A stretch of DNA of 26,862 nt. Origin: an uncultured Acetatifactor sp. GTDB taxonomy: Bacteria > Bacillota > Clostridia > Lachnospirales > Lachnospiraceae. The translations under genes and the position numbers were made by a program. Numbering within the stretch: the stretch's first letter is position 1; the number at the start of each line of letters is the position of its first letter. Positions 7,639 to 15,626 of this stretch are shown here, piece after piece. Below the pieces are notes generated by a model. The model was given only the letters and a program-made list of their open reading frames with translations, did not search any database and had not been told where the DNA came from. The stretch covers positions 1 through 26,862 of the forward strand of contig CAJUQT010000052.1 in assembly GCA_910588225.1 (NCBI GenBank), given 5' to 3'.

Positions 7639-8217
7639 ATGGATGTTAAAAATATTATGATTGTAGGCGTTGGCGGACAGGGGACCCTTCTGACCAGCCG
7701 GATTCTGGGGAATCTGGCCATCAGCGCAGGATTTGATGTGAAACTGTCAGAGGTACACGGTATGGCCCAGCGGGGCGGCAGTGTGGTTACCTTTGTACGT
7801 TATGGAGAGCAGGTGGCGGAGCCCATTGTGGAGGAAGGCTGCGCCGATGTGCTGATTGCCTTTGAGCGGCTGGAGGCACTGCGCTATCTGCATTTTCTGA
7901 AAGAAGACGGTGTGATCATTGTCAATGACTGGCGGATTGATCCCATTACGGTGGTCACAGGGGCCGCACAGTATCCGGAGAATATTGTGGATACTTTACA
8001 GGCAGTCCGGAAGACCATTGCAGTGGAGGCCACGAAGACTGCCATAGAGATGGGAGCGCCCAAGGCTTTTAATGTGGTGGTTCTGGGAGCGGCTGCCCGC
8101 TATATGAGCTTTTCGAAAGAGGACTGGATCAGAGTCATTGAAAAAACAGTTCCAACGAAAACCGTGGAGATAAACCGGAAGGCATTTGAGGCAGGGTATT
8201 GTATGGAGGAAGCATAG
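7639..8217 (+). CDS. iorB: Indolepyruvate ferredoxin oxidoreductase, beta subunit
   Basis: Small (gamma-domain) subunit that pairs with IorA to make the functional aryl-pyruvate oxidoreductase. It begins with the nucleotide/CoA-side loop IMIVGVGGQGTLLTSRILG (residues 6-24) followed by LSEVHGMAQRGGSV, both standard for the POR gamma-type family; 192 residues is the normal length. The start is firm: ATG lies 7 nt after ATAGGAGGA (7625-7632). The 129-nt gap from iorA contains a small imperfect stem (GCGCA/TGCGC, 7527-7550) and a T run at 7567-7572, but they are not adjacent enough to be a convincing terminator. The paaK-like gene follows after 121 nt, so the three are probably co-transcribed. 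Confidence 0.93.
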   Translation: MDVKNIMIVGVGGQGTLLTSRILGNLAISAGFDVKLSEVHGMAQRGGSVVTFVRYGEQVAEPIVEEGCADVLIAFERLEALRYLHFLKEDGVIIVNDWRIDPITVVTGAAQYPENIVDTLQAVRKTIAVEATKTAIEMGAPKAFNVVVLGAAARYMSFSKEDWIRVIEKTVPTKTVEINRKAFEAGYCMEEA

Positions 8218-8338
8218 GGGAAGAGTACCTTTCCGAGAGGAGCCGACTATGAAGTGTTTACCTGTTTTGCAGGAGATATTGGAATCTGACCTTTAAAATT
8301 AAACGTCCGCAGAAGACGGGCAGATGGGAGCGGTCTAA

Positions 8339-9637
8339 ATGATCTGGAATGAGACAAAAGAATGCATGAGCAGGGACGAGATGAGCGCCCTGCAGGGGGC
8401 CAGGCTGGTAAAGCTGGTGGACCGGGTGTATCACAATGTGGAGTACTATCGGAAAAAAATGCAGGCAGTGGGACTGGAACCGGGAGATATCCGGGGACTG
8501 GAGGACCTGGCAAAGCTTCCATTTACCACTAAGGACGATCTGCGGGATACCTACCCCTTTGGCATGTTTGCCGTGCCGAATTCCCAGATTGTACGTATCC
8601 ATGCTTCCAGCGGTACAACGGGGAAGGCCACTGTGGTGGGGTATACCAGAAGAGATATCGATATGTGGAGTGAGTGCGTGGCCCGCTGTATTGCCATGGC
8701 GGATCTGGGGCGTGAAGATATCATTCAGGTAGCTTACGGCTACGGACTGTTTACCGGCGGTCTGGGCGGTCATTATGGGGCAGAGAAAATGGGAGCCACA
8801 GTGGTGCCCATGTCCACGGGAAATACAAAAAAGCTGATTAATATGATGGTGGACTTCGGTGTGACGGGAATTCTATGCACGCCTTCATATCTGATGCATA
8901 TTGCAGAGACCATTCAGGAAATGGGAGTCCGGGATAAAATCAAGCTGAAGGCTTCCTTAAACGGAGCGGAACCCTGGACGGAAAAAATGCGGAGCAAGAT
9001 TGAGGAAATGCTGGGTATTCATGCTCATGATATCTATGGTCTCAGTGAAATCATGGGTCCCGGCGTTGCCACAGATTGTCAGTTCCATAAAGGTCTGCAT
9101 GTACATGAAGATTATTTCCTGCCGGAAATCGTTGACAGGGAAACCTTTAAACCCGTTGGAGACGGTGTGACAGGGGAACTGGTGATTTCTACGCTGTCGA
9201 AAGAAGGAATTCCGCTGATCCGCTACCGGACGAAGGATCTGACCAGCATCGATCATACCCCCTGCGAGTGCGGAAGAACCACAGCCAGGATTGCGAGATT
9301 TACCGGCAGAAGTGACGATATGCTGATTATCCGCGGCGTCAATGTATTCCCGTCCCAGATTGAAGCGGCGCTTCTGGAAATGGGCGGAACCACTCCTCAT
9401 TATCTGATGATTGTTGACAGAGTGAATAACCTGGATACGCTGGAAGTACGTGTGGAAGTGGAGGAGCGATTCTTCTCTGATGAAATCCGAAAACTGGAAG
9501 ATCTGACCAGAAAGATTGAACATGTAATCCAGCAGGCCATCGGACTTGCTGTGAAGGTAAAGCTGGTGGAGCCAAAGGCGCTGGAACGAAGCATGGGCAA
9601 GGCAGTACATGTGATTGATAACCGGAAACTGGATTGA
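8339..9637 (+). CDS. paaK: Phenylacetate-CoA ligase (PaaK-type, AMP-forming)
   Basis: Adenylate-forming enzyme that activates phenylacetate or related arylacetates: acid + ATP + CoA -> aryl-acetyl-CoA + AMP + PPi. The ATP loop is SSGTTGK (90-96), the conserved YGLSE motif is at 233-237, and RYRTKD (295-300) is followed by CECGRTTARI and GRSDDMLIIRGVNVFPSQIE. The C-terminal lysine loop reads RSMGKAVHVIDNRKLD, as in PaaK. At 432 residues it is full length. The start MIWNETKECMSRDEM matches the usual MxWN start of the family, with a GGGAG ribosome binding site 10 nt upstream. Next to iorAB it could salvage arylacetates into aryl-CoA for reductive carboxylation to aromatic amino acids. In the catabolic direction it would re-activate the product. 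The sequence does not settle the direction. Confidence 0.92.
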   Translation: MIWNETKECMSRDEMSALQGARLVKLVDRVYHNVEYYRKKMQAVGLEPGDIRGLEDLAKLPFTTKDDLRDTYPFGMFAVPNSQIVRIHASSGTTGKATVVGYTRRDIDMWSECVARCIAMADLGREDIIQVAYGYGLFTGGLGGHYGAEKMGATVVPMSTGNTKKLINMMVDFGVTGILCTPSYLMHIAETIQEMGVRDKIKLKASLNGAEPWTEKMRSKIEEMLGIHAHDIYGLSEIMGPGVATDCQFHKGLHVHEDYFLPEIVDRETFKPVGDGVTGELVISTLSKEGIPLIRYRTKDLTSIDHTPCECGRTTARIARFTGRSDDMLIIRGVNVFPSQIEAALLEMGGTTPHYLMIVDRVNNLDTLEVRVEVEERFFSDEIRKLEDLTRKIEHVIQQAIGLAVKVKLVEPKALERSMGKAVHVIDNRKLD

Positions 9638-9661
9638 CATATGGGAAAGAGAGGGAAAAGT

Positions 9662-10087
9662 ATGTTCGTAAAGCAGTTATCAGTATTTATGGAAAATCGA
9701 GAAGGTCGGCTGGAGCAGGCAACGGAAGTGCTGAAGAAAAACGACATCAATATTTTGTCCCTGAGCATGGCTGACACCACGGAATATGGAATGCTGCGTA
9801 TGGTGGTGTCAAATCCGGAGCTGGCGAAAGACGCGCTGCGGGAAAACGGATTTTCGGCCATGCTGACGGATGTGCTGGCGGTTCGGCTGGAGGACAGCGT
9901 GGGACAGCTGCATATGCTGACACATATTCTCTGTGCAAAAGGATTTAACATTGAATACATGTATGCCCTGGCTTCCGCAGACCTTCGGGCAATTATCGTA
10001 AAAGCCTCCAACGGCGCGGCGGCAGCCGACGCTATCCGGAATGAGGGACTGGAGCTGTATACCGACGAAGAGCTGCAAAGACAGTAG
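9662..10087 (+). CDS. Tandem ACT-domain protein, probable aromatic amino acid sensor
   Basis: Small protein made of two ACT folds (about residues 1-70 and 71-141) and nothing else. The first repeat begins QLSVFMENREGRLEQATEVL, the classic ACT start with a turn before the helix; the second begins LEDSVGQLHMLTHILCAKGF. ACT domains bind amino acids and regulate an enzyme in cis or in trans. Stand-alone tandem ACT genes beside phenylacetate-CoA ligase and iorAB recur in clostridia and methanogens, so an aromatic amino acid or aryl acid ligand is a reasonable inference. The start is ATG 9662, behind AGAGGGA (9650-9656). An in-frame ATG at 9641 would overlap that site. That gives 141 residues. It begins 24 nt after the ligase stop and is the last gene of the unit. 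Confidence 0.85.
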   Translation: MFVKQLSVFMENREGRLEQATEVLKKNDINILSLSMADTTEYGMLRMVVSNPELAKDALRENGFSAMLTDVLAVRLEDSVGQLHMLTHILCAKGFNIEYMYALASADLRAIIVKASNGAAAADAIRNEGLELYTDEELQRQ

Positions 10088-10099
10088 TTCACCTGAGCC

Positions 10100-10128
10100 T
10101 TATCCCCCACTCTCATGGGTGAGGATAA
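10100..10128. terminator. Hairpin between convergent genes (possible bidirectional terminator)
   Basis: TTATCC-CCCA pairs with TGGG-(TGA bulge)-GGATAA around CTCTCA. It lies in the 56-nt gap between the stop of the ACT gene (+) and the stop of the thioesterase gene (-). There is no clear T tract on either strand, so efficiency is doubtful. Confidence 0.4.
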
Positions 10129-10143
10129 AGCGCATGTGATTGA

Positions 10144-10545
10144 TTACGGCATGGTAAAGCCGTCGGAAGTTACATGTGCAATCTGGGTGCCCACCTCATC
10201 CGTAACTTCTACCAGATAATAAGAGGTTCTGTGTCCTTCCTTGATACGGCGGGCGGTGGCAATCAGCTGTCCGCCTTTTGCTGTACCCAGAAATGTTATC
10301 TGACTGGTGCGGGATACGTGAAGAGTTCCCTGCCAGTTAGCGGCCACTGCGGCGGTGAAATCCGCCAGGGTGAAGATAGCACCTCCCATGATATTGCCGG
10401 CTGCGTTCAGGTGGTGTGATGTAAGCTTCATGGAACATCTCGCCATTCCATCCTCCACCGCTTCGATTACGGCGCCGTTTTCCGTGGCAAAATGGTCATT
10501 TTGAAAAAATTCCCGTATCTCTTCCAGGGTATTGCCAATATTCAT
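10144..10545 (-). CDS. PaaI-type hot-dog thioesterase
   Basis: Predicted acyl-CoA thioesterase of the PaaI/YbgC-like hot-dog superfamily, probably a tetramer. The core motif NIMGGAIFTLADFTAAVA contains D62, which lines up with catalytic D61 of E. coli PaaI; the preceding Asn and Gly-Gly are also kept. PaaI enzymes favour phenylacetyl-CoA derivatives, which fits the neighbouring aryl-acetyl-CoA genes, but the fold covers many substrates. I place the start at ATG 10545 (MNIGNTLEEIREFF), giving 133 residues, the normal family length. The frame is open farther upstream to 10698, but a strong promoter lies inside that extension with transcription starting near 10606, so the extra residues cannot be translated from it. 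The ribosome binding site is weak (AAAGG, 15 nt away). It is convergent with the ACT gene and divergent from mutS. Confidence 0.82.
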   Translation of the reverse strand: MNIGNTLEEIREFFQNDHFATENGAVIEAVEDGMARCSMKLTSHHLNAAGNIMGGAIFTLADFTAAVAANWQGTLHVSRTSQITFLGTAKGGQLIATARRIKEGHRTSYYLVEVTDEVGTQIAHVTSDGFTMP

Positions 10546-10612
10546 TGTGAAATCACCATGCCTTTCTGCGGTTTGCCCGTTTGAATCTATATGTCTGAAT
10601 TTTACCATTTGT

Positions 10613-10641
10613 AGCATATCACGATACTCTGATTTTATCAA
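10613..10641 (-). promoter_or_regulatory. Promoter of the thioesterase gene (extended -10)
   Basis: Read on the minus strand: TTGATA (10641-10636), a 17-nt spacer, then TATGCT (10618-10613) preceded by TG and one base. This is the best -35 match of the window. It defines the 5' limit of the thioesterase message. Confidence 0.78.
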
Positions 10642-10721
10642 TAGACATTCCGGCTGCTTATTGACACCGCTCTTGAGATAAGGTAACAGGACGGGCAATC
10701 CTGATGATTAAAAAAAGAAAT

Positions 10722-10750
10722 TTTACAATTACCATATTTTGTGTTAGAAT
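10722..10750 (+). promoter_or_regulatory. Promoter upstream of mutS (extended -10)
   Basis: TTTACA (10722-10727), a 17-nt spacer, then TAGAAT (10745-10750) with TG at 10742-10743. Transcription would start at about 10756-10758, roughly 113 nt before the mutS ATG and exactly at the base of a terminator-like hairpin. A second possible -10 (TATAAA, 10820-10825) lies farther down but has no good -35. Confidence 0.75.
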
Positions 10751-10754
10751 AAGG

Positions 10755-10787
10755 GCGAATGTACAAGACACTGTATATTCGCTTTTT
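10755..10787 (+). terminator. Terminator-like hairpin at the mutS transcription start
   Basis: GCGAATGTACA (10755-10765) pairs over 11 bp, with one G-U, to TGTATATTCGC (10772-10782) around loop AGACAC, followed by five T residues (10783-10787). Outward A/G-to-T pairs can lengthen it. It has the form of an intrinsic terminator, but the only upstream gene runs the other way. It therefore acts on the mutS transcript itself or on a short RNA. Confidence 0.65.
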
Positions 10788-10869
10788 ATGTACGCTAATC
10801 TATTACTGTGAATATTGCATATAAACGGCGGCACAGAACTTACAAAAGCCAAAGAACAGGAGTGAAACC

Positions 10870-13536
10870 ATGCCGGAACAGATTTCCGTTGAAGATCTTA
10901 CACCCATGATGCAGCAATACATGGAAACTAAAAAACAGTATGTCGACTGTATTCTTTTCTATCGACTGGGTGATTTTTATGAAATGTTCTTTGAAGATGC
11001 ACAGATAGTGTCAAAGGAGCTGGAACTGACTTTGACAGGAAAAGCCTGCGGTCTGGAGGAACGTGCGCCCATGTGCGGCGTTCCTTATCATGCGGTGGAA
11101 ACTTATTTGACCAGACTGGTCAATAAAGGATATAAAGTAGCCATCTGTGAACAGGTGGAAGACCCAAAGCAGGCGAAGGGGCTGGTAAAGCGGGAAGTAG
11201 TCCGGATTGTGACGCCGGGGACGAATCTGAATATCCAGGAGGAATCGAAGAATCATTTCCTGATGTGTATTGCCTATACAGTCACGAAAATCGGCATTTC
11301 CGTGGCAGATGTCACTACCGGAGATTATTTTCTGACGGAAGTGGATGATCTGAAGAAGCTGAACGATGAACTGATGAAATACGAACCGCTGGAGATTATC
11401 TGCAACGAAGCTTTTCTGGTCTGCGGTTTTCGTCTGGAGGAATTGAAGGAAAAGTATCACATTTCTGTCAATGCGCTGGCACCTCATGTCTTTGATGATG
11501 ATAGCTGCAGGAAGATTCTGCTTCGTCATTTCCGGGTAAACACGCTGAAGGGGATAGGGATTGAAGATTTTCCCGTCGGAATGACAGCGGCCGGAGCTTT
11601 GCTGCAGTACCTGTATGACACCCAGAAGACAGACCTGGCACATTTTATCCATATCAATCCCTATCTGACCAGCAAATATATGCTGCTTGACAGTTCTACC
11701 AGACGGAATCTGGAATTGACGGAGACGCTTCGGGAAAAGCAGAAGACCGGTTCTCTGCTCTGGGTTCTGGACAAAACCAAAACGGCCATGGGAGGAAGGC
11801 TTCTGCGGAGTATGCTGGAACAGCCTCTGGTGGATAGAGAAGAGATGGAGCAGCGGCTGGACGCTGTGGAAGAGCTGAGCGGAGACAGTGTATCCAGAGA
11901 TGAAATCAGAGAGTATCTGAACCCGATTTATGATCTGGAGAGGCTGCTGAGTAAGGTCACTTATAAGACAGCTAATCCCAGAGACTGTATTTCCTTCCGC
12001 AATTCTCTGGAAATGCTTCCTGCCATTAAAACGATTTTAAAGAGCTTTTCGGTACAGGAGCTGAAAGGAATTGAGAATAATCTGGATGATCTGCAGGACA
12101 TTTATCAACTGATTCATAATGCCATCGAAGAAGATCCTCCTGTTTCCATCAGGGAAGGCGGTATGATAAAGGAGGGCTTTGACGAGACCGTTGACATGCT
12201 GCGCAGCGCAAAGCGGGACGGGAAACAATGGCTTGCGGAACTGGAAGCGCAGGACAGAGAGCGGACGGGGATTAAGAACCTCAGAATCAAGTATAACAAA
12301 GTGTTCGGCTATTATTTTGAAGTAACCAATTCCTATAAAAATCTGGTGCCGGAGGATTATATCAGGAAACAGACTCTGGCTAATGCGGAGCGTTATACTA
12401 CAGCCAGACTGAAGGAACTGGAGGATACTATATTAAATGCGGAAGATAAGCTGACTGCGCTGGAATATGACCTGTTCTGTAAAATCCGGGATTCGATCGC
12501 CCTGGAGGTGGAACGCATTCAGGCCACGGCGAAAGCAGTTGCGAAGCTTGACGTATATGCATCTCTGTCTCTGGTGTCGGAGAGAAATCATTATGTGCGT
12601 CCAAAGCTGAACGAGAAAGGCATCATCGACATTCGGGACGGCAGACATCCTGTGGTGGAGCAGATGATTGCAGGGGACATGTTTATAGCAAATGATACTT
12701 TCCTGGACAACAGCAAACACTGTATCAGTATTATCACCGGCCCCAATATGGCGGGGAAATCTACCTATATGCGGCAGACAGCCCTGATTGTGCTGATGGC
12801 GCAGACGGGGTGCTTTGTACCGGCGAAAAGCGCCAATATCGGTATTGTGGATCGGATTTTTACCAGGGTGGGGGCCTCCGACGACCTGGCCAGCGGACAG
12901 TCAACCTTTATGGTGGAGATGAACGAGGTGGCCAACATTCTGCGGAATGCCACTTCCGACAGCCTTCTGATCCTGGACGAAATCGGCAGGGGAACTTCCA
13001 CCTTTGACGGGTTAAGCATCGCATGGGCTGTCATTGAGCATATCAGCAATCGAAAGCTTCTGGGTGCGAAGACACTTTTTGCAACTCATTATCATGAGCT
13101 GACAGAGCTGGAAGGCAAGATGAACAATGTGAATAACTACTGCATCGCCGTAAAGGAGCGGGGAGACGATATCGTTTTCCTGAGGAAGATTATCAGGGGC
13201 GGGGCGGATAAGAGCTACGGTATCCAGGTGGCGAAGCTGGCAGGTGTGCCCGACATGGTAATCGACCGGGCGAAGGAGATCGTGGAACAGCTTACGGATA
13301 ATGACATCATTGAAAAGATACAGAATATCACCGTGGATGTAAAGGATGTAAAAGCGAAAAAACAACCTAAAATTGATGAAATGGAGTTGTCTCAGATGTC
13401 CCTGTTCGACACGGTAAAGGATGAGGATGTGCTGCAGGAACTGATGGAGGTTGAAGTAAATACGCTGGCGCCCATCGATGCTCTCAATGTACTTTACAGA
13501 TTGCAGAACAAGCTGAAAAATCGCTGGAAAGGATAA
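10870..13536 (+). CDS. mutS: DNA mismatch repair protein MutS
   Basis: Recognises mismatches and small loops after replication and recruits MutL. The N-terminal mismatch-binding motif is GDFYEMF, with F36 (the wedge) and E38. The C-terminal ABC-type ATPase has Walker A GPNMAGKST (624-632), Walker B/signature LILDEIGRGTSTFDG (D703, E704) and the H-loop FATHYHELTEL. The domain order connector, lever/clamp, ATPase is intact, and 888 residues is typical for bacterial MutS1. The tail SQMSLFDTVKDEDVLQ contains QMSLF, which resembles the beta-clamp-binding motif QxxLF. ATG 10870 sits 7 nt after AGGAGTG. mutL follows after 2 nt, so translation is probably coupled. The 5' leader holds a hairpin described separately. 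Confidence 0.97.
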   Translation: MPEQISVEDLTPMMQQYMETKKQYVDCILFYRLGDFYEMFFEDAQIVSKELELTLTGKACGLEERAPMCGVPYHAVETYLTRLVNKGYKVAICEQVEDPKQAKGLVKREVVRIVTPGTNLNIQEESKNHFLMCIAYTVTKIGISVADVTTGDYFLTEVDDLKKLNDELMKYEPLEIICNEAFLVCGFRLEELKEKYHISVNALAPHVFDDDSCRKILLRHFRVNTLKGIGIEDFPVGMTAAGALLQYLYDTQKTDLAHFIHINPYLTSKYMLLDSSTRRNLELTETLREKQKTGSLLWVLDKTKTAMGGRLLRSMLEQPLVDREEMEQRLDAVEELSGDSVSRDEIREYLNPIYDLERLLSKVTYKTANPRDCISFRNSLEMLPAIKTILKSFSVQELKGIENNLDDLQDIYQLIHNAIEEDPPVSIREGGMIKEGFDETVDMLRSAKRDGKQWLAELEAQDRERTGIKNLRIKYNKVFGYYFEVTNSYKNLVPEDYIRKQTLANAERYTTARLKELEDTILNAEDKLTALEYDLFCKIRDSIALEVERIQATAKAVAKLDVYASLSLVSERNHYVRPKLNEKGIIDIRDGRHPVVEQMIAGDMFIANDTFLDNSKHCISIITGPNMAGKSTYMRQTALIVLMAQTGCFVPAKSANIGIVDRIFTRVGASDDLASGQSTFMVEMNEVANILRNATSDSLLILDEIGRGTSTFDGLSIAWAVIEHISNRKLLGAKTLFATHYHELTELEGKMNNVNNYCIAVKERGDDIVFLRKIIRGGADKSYGIQVAKLAGVPDMVIDRAKEIVEQLTDNDIIEKIQNITVDVKDVKAKKQPKIDEMELSQMSLFDTVKDEDVLQELMEVEVNTLAPIDALNVLYRLQNKLKNRWKG

Positions 13537-13538
13537 AA

Positions 13539-15626
13539 ATGGCAGAAATACATATCCTGAATGCAGAGACAATAGACAAAATTGCCGCCGGAGAGGTGGT
13601 GGAACGTCCCGGCAGTGTGGTGAAAGAACTGGTGGAAAATGCTATCGATGCCGGCGCCACAGCTGTCACTGTGGAGGCAAAAGACGGCGGAATCGAATTT
13701 ATCCGGGTGACGGACAATGGCTGCGGCATGGAGAGAAGTCAGCTTCGCAGGGCGTTTCTGCGCCATGCCACCAGCAAAATCCAGGATGCGGACGACCTGA
13801 TGCAGGTGGCAAGTCTGGGATTCCGGGGGGAAGCGCTGTCGAGCATAGCCGCAGTGGCAAAAGTGGAAGTCATCACCAAAACAAAAGACAGCATTACCGG
13901 CAGCCGCATTCTGCTGGAGGGGGCGAGAGAAATCGCCTTTGATGAGGTGGGCGCACCGGAAGGCACCACGTTCCTGATGCGGAATCTTTTCTACAACACA
14001 CCTGTGAGGCGGAAATTTCTGAAGCAGCCTGCCACAGAAGGCGGCTATATTGTGGATCTGCTGGAGCATCTGGCCCTGTCCAGACCGGATATTTCCTTTA
14101 AACTGGTTCTGGGGAATCAGATGAAATTCCATACCTCCGGCAACGGGGATTTAAAGGAAGTGATTTACCGGATTTACGGGCGGGACGCGGCAAATGCACT
14201 TGTTCCTGTCAGCGCGGAAAGGGAGGGCATCCGGGTGGAGGGATATCTGGGAAAACCAGTCCAGATTCGCTCTAACCGTAATTTTGAGATTTACTTTATC
14301 AACGGCAGATTTATCCGCAGCAATGTGGTGGCAAAGGCTGTGGAGGAAGGGTATAAGGAATATCTGATGCAGCATAAATTTCCCTTCTGCGTGCTGCATA
14401 TCCGTATGGAACCGGGATGCGTGGACGTAAACGTACACCCCACGAAAATGGATGTGAGATTCAGCAATGCCATGGAATTCAGTGGTTTTCTGACGCAGAC
14501 TGTACGGGATACCCTCCGGGGCAGGGAAATGATACCGGAAGCGTCACTGTCCGCCGAACGGGAGCGGAAGGCGGAACTGGCGGCGGAAAGGGAGACTTCG
14601 CCTGCTGCGGCACCGGAGCCCTTTGAACAACGGCGAAGTCAGGCCTATCGTGTAATGGAAGAGGAAAAATATATCGCGCGGAATCCGGTCAGACAGGATT
14701 TTGCCCATAATCCTGTCTGGGCCAGAGTGAAGGCGGAGAATTCTGTCAGTACCCCAGTTTCGTTGCCGGAAAGCCCGAAAGCGATAAATATCCCGGAAAA
14801 TTCTGCGGAAAGCAATGGAGAGGAAGAAGACTTCTTTATAGAGACCACGGAGCTCCCGGAAGAGATGGAGGCGAAATGCGAAGAGCTGAATCCGGCCCCG
14901 GACGCAGTGGCGAATGCAATCGGACAGAATATGGAAAAGCCGGAAAAAAGGCCGGAAAGCAGCAATGATTCCGAAATCGGCAGCGCCGCAGTCGCAGACG
15001 GAGTTCAGATGAATTTTTTTGAGGAGAAAATTCTCACTCTGGAGAACAGAAGCAGATTCCGGGTTGTGGGTCAGGTTTTTGAGACCTACTGGCTGGTGGA
15101 ATTCGAGGATAAGCTGCTGATGATTGATCAGCATGCTGCTCACGAGAAGGTCAATTACGAGAGAATGATAAAACGCTATCGGGAAAAAAACATTTTGTCG
15201 CAGGGGTTGTTTCCGCCGGTGATAGTCAGTCTCTCAGGGCAGGAAGAAAGTGTGCTGAAGGAATACACAGAGACTTTCTCCGCACTGGGCTTTGAAATAG
15301 AGGAGTTCGGCGGCAGCGAGTATGCGCTGCGCAGTGTTCCGTTGGATTTGTACGGCTGTAACGAGCGGGAAATGTTCCTGGAGGTGCTGGACGGGCTTCT
15401 GGAGGGGAACGGATTCGGGAATATACGGGTAATAGAAGAGAAAATTGCTTCCATGTCCTGCAAAGCCGCAGTGAAGGGCAATCGCAGGCTAAGCCGGGAG
15501 GAGGCGGAAGTCCTGATAGACGAACTGCTCACGCTGGACAATCCCTATCATTGTCCTCACGGCAGACCTACAATCGTTGCCATGACAAAGGCAGAGATGG
15601 AAAGAAAGTTCAAGAGAATACTATGA
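13539..15626 (+). CDS. mutL: DNA mismatch repair protein MutL (endonuclease type)
   Basis: Partner of MutS that links mismatch recognition to strand removal. The N-terminal GHKL ATPase shows IAAGEVVERPGSVVKELVEN, DAGA, DNGCGM and FRGEALSSI. A long acidic, Pro/Glu-rich linker (about residues 335-490) joins it to the C-terminal dimerisation domain. That domain carries the metal-binding nuclease motif DQHAAHEKVNYE (530-541; DQHA-X2-E-X4-E), then SCKAAVKGN (C641) and CPHGRP (672-677). This set marks MutL proteins that nick DNA themselves, as expected in bacteria without MutH. At 695 residues it is within the normal range. The start codon is behind GGAAAGGA inside the end of mutS. Its stop overlaps the miaA start by ATGA. 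Confidence 0.97.
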   Translation: MAEIHILNAETIDKIAAGEVVERPGSVVKELVENAIDAGATAVTVEAKDGGIEFIRVTDNGCGMERSQLRRAFLRHATSKIQDADDLMQVASLGFRGEALSSIAAVAKVEVITKTKDSITGSRILLEGAREIAFDEVGAPEGTTFLMRNLFYNTPVRRKFLKQPATEGGYIVDLLEHLALSRPDISFKLVLGNQMKFHTSGNGDLKEVIYRIYGRDAANALVPVSAEREGIRVEGYLGKPVQIRSNRNFEIYFINGRFIRSNVVAKAVEEGYKEYLMQHKFPFCVLHIRMEPGCVDVNVHPTKMDVRFSNAMEFSGFLTQTVRDTLRGREMIPEASLSAERERKAELAAERETSPAAAPEPFEQRRSQAYRVMEEEKYIARNPVRQDFAHNPVWARVKAENSVSTPVSLPESPKAINIPENSAESNGEEEDFFIETTELPEEMEAKCEELNPAPDAVANAIGQNMEKPEKRPESSNDSEIGSAAVADGVQMNFFEEKILTLENRSRFRVVGQVFETYWLVEFEDKLLMIDQHAAHEKVNYERMIKRYREKNILSQGLFPPVIVSLSGQEESVLKEYTETFSALGFEIEEFGGSEYALRSVPLDLYGCNEREMFLEVLDGLLEGNGFGNIRVIEEKIASMSCKAAVKGNRRLSREEAEVLIDELLTLDNPYHCPHGRPTIVAMTKAEMERKFKRIL

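Noticed and set aside
10755..10782. LexA (SOS) box before mutS
   Set aside because: The CGAAT...ATTCG arms do not match the Firmicute LexA consensus CGAAC-N4-GTTCG in sequence or spacing; the RNA hairpin explanation fits better.
11011..11652. A 213-codon minus-strand frame inside mutS
   Set aside because: Antisense shadow of a clear MutS sequence; translation is Cys/His/Gln-rich without domain features.
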